A stretch of DNA of 64,000 nucleotides from Eutrigla gurnardus (taxonomy: Eukaryota > Chordata > Actinopteri > Perciformes > Triglidae). The stretch lies in contig OY741281.1 of the NCBI GenBank assembly GCA_963514095.1, positions 9,521,819 to 9,585,818 of the forward strand, given 5' to 3'. Within the stretch, counting starts at the first letter, position 1; the number at the start of each line of letters is the position of its first letter. Under the pieces are notes generated by a model. It ran no database searches, had not been told where the DNA came from, and worked only from the letters and a program-made list of their open reading frames with translations. Of this stretch, positions 58,661 to 64,000 are shown one piece after another. The translations under genes and the position numbers were made by a program.

Positions 58661-59339
58661 TACGAGTCAGTCAGTCGCTCGTTGTGTCCCTTTCAGGAGC
58701 ATTCCTGTCCCGGAAGATGGACTCCTCTTGGATGGATGGAAACATATATATATGTACACATATATATGTTTTGACGTTGTTCAATCAGATAAGGCGCTGG
58801 CATTTCTCCGACCAGCTGGCGGCCGTTGCTCTGCGTGGACTTGCCTCGTTGTTTATGCATCAAACTGGTCATCCCGTTTGTTGGCGGTGGCAAAAATGCG
58901 ATGCATTCTTTGTTGGCAAGTCAACATCTGGGATGTTTGTTCGTGTCCATCAGCAGCTCGAGCCAGTGATGTGTATGTTCAGTTAGTTCACCACCGATTT
59001 TTGGTCAATGTTGGCAGTGCTGAAATGTTTGTGTATTTTTTGGGGGGGGACTCTCAGGATGAGAACGAATGCTGCATTTATTTCAGCTTTTACAATGTGT
59101 GCCATCAGTGGACATGTTTCACCATATTGCCTAATTTATTATTATGCATAGATCCCTGTTTATTTTTTTATCAGAATATGATTGTTTACTGTTACTGAGT
59201 AGAATAGAGGGGAAACCTTGGTCTGGTGTTCCTGTCATCAGCATTGTAAATACATTTGAGCTGCCTTTGAATGATTGCTACTAATTAGTACTGTCAGTAT
59301 AAATATTTATAATGAAAATGAAAAAAAAAAACCTTTGTA
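58661..59339. other. Unique non-coding stretch
   Basis: Includes a near-palindromic CATATATATATG pair around 58741-58770. The 156-codon frame at 58728-59198 has no domain. Confidence 0.35.
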
Positions 59340-59590
59340 TTCCCACTGGATTAATGGGGGCAGACACTGGCTTCAAACAAGCCAGCATTCCAGCAGACAT
59401 CTTTCTTTTAAACCTGTGCAATAACACAGTAATGAATGTTAATAATTTATTTTCTTATTAATCACCTTTGCCAAGAAGTATGTCATGAGGCCGTGCTGTT
59501 TGTAAATAAGGTCATTGCAATGCCATTGGAATAAAGGCTGGATTTAATTACTACATGAATTACACATATGATGTTTTTCAATTTAAAAGA
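59340..59590. other. Candidate conserved non-coding block
   Basis: Repeat-free, with TTAATGGGGGCAGAC, TTATTAATCACC and a TAATTA core (59545-59550); no coding frame. It resembles developmental enhancers in composition only. Confidence 0.22.
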
Positions 59591-62500
59591 TCCTTTATCA
59601 AGTCAAGAAAATGATGTGTACAAATTATCTTTAAAGTGACAATCATAAACCATCATGAATGGGGAAAAAATGATTTAGCTCTTGCCGTTGACAAACTTAC
59701 ATATTTTTTTTCCATTATAAGGTTCCATGGTGGTCTGTCAGTTAGCCTCTTTATATCACAGTATTTTTCTCAATAACACATCTATGTCAAATCAGTCTGA
59801 ATATGCCACCACAGTAATGATCAGCTGGCAAATAATAGTCCATGTTATCACAAAGGACTTACATGCAATGAAAGGAAAATGTACATTCATTCTGTCCAAT
59901 ATTTAGCACCACTACTACGTGTAGCACCTGATCTGCGTGACAAGATCAGAAATAGTTCTTACAACAGGGCCATCTAAGAATGAAGAGCCAATTTTTATAT
60001 ATTTTCCAAATATATAAAACCTTAGATAGCAGATCCCTCTTTTATTCAGAGGTGCTATTCTTCACAAAACCCGGCTAAGAGCTTCTGCAACAAGCTTTAA
60101 GTAGGCGTTGAATGAAAACTTTTATGGCGTCAAAAGCTGGTTATGTGGTCGGGTTCAAAGCGTGCTGGTGCTGCTAAGCCACAATGGGTAAAATCTACAC
60201 AGCACGTTTTTTCTGACTGATAAATTGAACTTTCCTCCAGTAGCTCTGCTTTGTCATAAAGAATGCAAGCCCTTGGTAAGAGGGAACTGCCACCTGCAGA
60301 CTTTTTTGGGGGGGGATAATATATTTGGTGATGTAAAATTGTGTTCACGTCACACGCGGCGGGGACCGAGTTGTACATCTCAACGAAACGTCTCTGAGAA
60401 AGTATCTCGCTGCAATCTGTCAAAACGCTGCTGCAGTGGTCGACCAATTACAGCTTGGAGAAGCCGGGCAGCTGTCTGGGCTCTGCAGACTTCTGTGCCA
60501 CCGTGTCTCATCCCTGTGTTACACAGTATTCTAATGTGAAAATGGGATGTTGTACAGGGATAGACACGGGATGAGATACGGGATGAAGATTGAAGTAAGA
60601 GCTGGACGGAGGGAGAATGTCACGTCCAGTGATCAGAGGGGTTCATTATAGCTGCTATTAAAATGATCCCTGGGATACTGTCTCCGAGCTGGGGACAGTG
60701 CGGTGACAGTAGTGCGACTCTGTGGTGATCAGACAGCAGACTTCTCAAACGCGGTAACACTGAGGACTTTTCAAGGTACTGGGTGTCCAAGAGCCGGCTT
60801 CTCAGCGAGGAAGAGAAGAATAGAGAGGGTTATTAGATTCCACTATAAATTGCATCGGGAAAAGGGAGCTTCTTAAATCGCCGTAGGTTTTTTTTCAGCT
60901 GTGTGTTTGAGGTTATGTGGCAGTCTGAATTGAAACACTTTCTTTAATAAAGCCTGTGACAAAGGTTGACAGCACTGTGAGGGTTTTCAACATTTCCTGA
61001 GTCACACAAAACTTCAATCTTAACTCATGCAAAACTTCAATCCTAAATGGGAAACTGTCATTTCAGGGCACACTCGCCACTTGCATACTCCAGTCCCCAC
61101 TGCAGCAACAGCATCATCAAATTGAAACGTCGGTACCTCCATCGGCAATATGCCTCAAGTCATGATATGGCTTGATTCTTTTGTTGTTGTCGTTGCAGGA
61201 AATAGGCATACAATGATTTGAAGTTTGAGTGAAGTGTGGCAAATTGGAACAGATACTGGCAGAAAGGATACAATAATGTCATGTATGGCAACACAAAACA
61301 TTTTGGGCATTTTTCTATAACAAGCAGCTGACTCATCATCTACAAATCCCCAAATTAGGACATATCATGTTGATAGGCTGATAGTGGACAATAAGACTTT
61401 GACACCAGAGACTGCCCATGAGTCCCATGTGTGGTTAGGTCTAGGCCACTTTGTTTAAAATTAGGTAAAAAAAAAAAAAAGTTGTATTTGCACATTTATC
61501 AGTATTCTTGATGACTTAAGGTCCATATTGTGACGTTTTAGTGGAAAAGATTCCTTGTATTGTGTTATCCCCTGCCTGTTATTTTCCAGAGACAATTTTC
61601 TTGGCCTTGTTAAACTTGAACTTGTGTCAAAATCATTTGGTGGGAGGCGTTCACGAACAGTAATTTAATAACGCAAAGTCTGATGTAATGTTCTCTAGCA
61701 TGGAAGCATGGTGGAAATAGCAAGATAGGTGCTAAATTAGCAAAAATGTAAGACAGAGTAGGAAAGCAAATTGCTGTCAGATAGATAATCAGTCATGAAC
61801 TCTGCTTCTCCATATTTTGTAATGCTGATGATTTTAAAAAGAGAAAGGAGAGGAACTTGTGCTGTGCTGTGGTTCTAGGCTACAATGAAAACAAGCTGAC
61901 AACAGATGCTACTACCCATGTTCATAGGCTTCCTTTTTCACAGTAGGCCTATAGCACTTTTTTTTAAAAAGATCTCCAGGGTAGAGGAACTTAGTTCATC
62001 TTTAAATAGTGTGGACGTGTTTCAACCCCTTGTTGACTGAAATAAAAAAGTAACACTATGATCCTTTCCTCAACTTCCCCTCTAAGTGTCTAAAATGAAT
62101 GAATCATGGTTGGGAACAGGTCGGCCTATTGTGTTGAAAAGTTATTTTAGAAGACATTTATCAATGATATTCAGTATCAACATTTTGATACTTGGCAAAT
62201 TATTATCATTAACTTTATTAATAATAAACAGCATTGCCTTTTTACCCAAGCAGCTTTTGGTCTCCCTCAGTTGGAGACAGGCTTGCTTCGGCGAGGACTT
62301 GTTAAACAGAGAGATGGTGGTGGTTATCAAAGCATCTACTGTATGTCATTTTGGTACACTGAAATTTGCAACATCAGCAATTTCTTAGAGGCTCCCCAAG
62401 CCTGCAGCAGTTCATAGTCATACTTAAAACCGAATCCCATCAATGCACCTGGAAAGGACATATTGCAAATGAACATTTCTATGTAACAAAAACTTAATCA

Positions 62501-64000
62501 TTCTTGTTAGACCACAGCATAATAGCATGATTCATTATATTTTGTGTATGTGATTTGTCGTGGTCTTTGCAGATGTCGCATGTCCTGAAACTAAAAAATG
62601 TCTCAGTAGATTTTTTTTATTTGATTTAGAAGCCAGCCATAATGTTCATAGCATCTAAAATAGTATTTGCATTTCTGTGTATCACCTACAAGAGGAGAAA
62701 CCCAATATTCACCACGTATGTGTTTGTTTTTCTCATATAGTGCAATCTACCCCTGCATGTGAGCATAATTGGTTAGATCAAGCAAACGTACTGTATCACT
62801 GGTGTCGCTACTGTCCATGATTACCAGCAAATCAACACGCCGCGGTTACCTTGAGTCAATGATGAATCTAAATTACTCCCCTAATTGCCCTCCACTTGCC
62901 TTCCAAGTCAGAATATATAGAAAACAAATTGTTTCATGTGCAAGCCTTAGACCTGCACAACTGACTTCAGTTCTGTCTGAAGGCGAATATTATTTGTTTA
63001 GGTTCCCATGCGCACAAATACACAGTCTACTCAGCGAGCATTGATTCATGCTTTATGCATTTTCCCCAATACAACACCACGATAAAACTCCACACGGATT
63101 TCAAAGTTCAAACAACAACAGCCAACAGCAAATAATAGGCTACAATTTAGTCAGAAGAGCTTTTGTATTACAATCTATGGACGTTTCGAGGCCCTTCCCT
63201 CCCTTCACAATATGACACGGCAACATTAATTCAGCACCCCCCCATCAATGGACCACGACTAAAAGTAAACCAAATGTCCTCTTGATCAGTAAACACAAAG
63301 TGAAGCTCATCAATTTGAGAGTATACTATTTCTGTGTGGTTGCAGGAACAGATTAGGCGACAGTAATATTATGACTATTATATTAAATGGAGGATGTTTT
63401 TATTTCGCAAAATATCCTCGAGTGATCCAAACATTTCCGATAACTCGTCCAGTACAAGTCCAAAAGTGCACAAATCACTGACTTTCAAATGTATTTAATA
63501 GCATGAAAAATGCATCTCAAGCACACTATTAAATAAAAAAAAGGGTCCAAAGGAAGAATATGCTGTTGTTACAATTTTATTTTCAAGATAAAATGTAAAA
63601 AAAAAAAAAAAAACAATAATGTACAAAGCATTAAAAGAAAACCATGTCCATAATGTGCATACAGGATTACCGCTGCCTGCAACACTAGCCAGGTGGTTCT
63701 GTCTGTCTATGGACATATTTCATCCCCCAACTTTATGCCTCAGGTCTGATTTGGCGGCTGATGTGATACCATTGCAAGATGGTATCTAGTCATATTTTCA
63801 CTTAAGCGGGACAGGACAAACACAGGAGATTTGTCGCTCTGGTAATGCACATGTACGGTAAGCCACTATATTAAAAGTAAATTGATCCAAGAGCACACTG
63901 TGTCGCTGATAGTTATGAGACATGCTCAGTCCGGTTGGTATTTCAGGGAATCGTATAAGTTCAACATGATCGATCCTGCATCGCTGTCATGCTGAATGAG
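59591..64000. other. Long unique stretch to window end
   Basis: Contains poly-A runs near 61468-61482 and 63598-63613. No repeat family, RNA gene or exon is recognised in the final 4.4 kb. Confidence 0.4.

Noticed and set aside
58728..59198. 156-codon plus-strand open frame
   Set aside because: Begins in an AT dinucleotide stretch, shows no domain and has no splice structure consistent with the start at 58607.

Overview
The window reads as non-coding DNA from a teleost fish, probably a percomorph. The evidence is its repeat content: the 3' end of an L2-clade LINE with the typical fish LINE/SINE tail, tRNA-derived SINEs, a truncated SINE with a (GGAT)n tail, several TTAA-flanked or TIR-bearing non-autonomous DNA transposons, and dense CA, GA, AT and ATT microsatellites. 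The base composition is AT-rich. I found no complete protein-coding gene, no rRNA or functional tRNA gene, and no CRISPR array. Open frames of 60 to 170 codons occur on both strands but show no domain, exon or composition signal. The region is best read as a gene desert or the inside of a very large intron. One weak candidate first exon lies near 58.6 kb.

Layout. 1-11 kb: mostly unique AT-rich DNA with a foldback element (2057-2615) and two copies of a dispersed repeat called family A here (near 1.0 and 2.9 kb). 11-19.8 kb: a diverged direct duplication around an ATT microsatellite, a broken L2 LINE 3' end (14.9-15.8 kb), and an 898-bp foldback transposon built of tandem arrays (18851-19748) that keeps a piece of transposase reading frame. 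20-27.4 kb: candidate conserved non-coding DNA, then a three-repeat mosaic at 22.2-22.8 kb. 27.4-33.7 kb: a LINE carboxyl-terminal remnant, two dispersed teleost repeats, and a perfect-TIR, TTAA-flanked element with a CpG-rich core. 37.9-46.2 kb: the densest repeat cluster, with two truncated SINE copies in opposite orientation, a solo LTR, two copies of a CACTATATAGTG-type element, and a tRNA-SINE nested in an older repeat. 48.9-52.3 kb: a short THAP-finger-like coding relic and a 734-bp TIR element with recurring GTAGTTACTGCA boxes. 52.3-64 kb: mainly unique DNA with blocks that look like developmental enhancers by composition only.

Nothing here forms a pathway or operon; the features are separate insertions in a non-coding background. 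The most interesting items are the foldback transposon with its transposase relic, the boxed-motif MITE at 51.5-52.3 kb, the CpG-rich TTAA element carrying a CRE palindrome, and the THAP-like relic. Family names for repeats are from memory of fish repeat types and were not searched.
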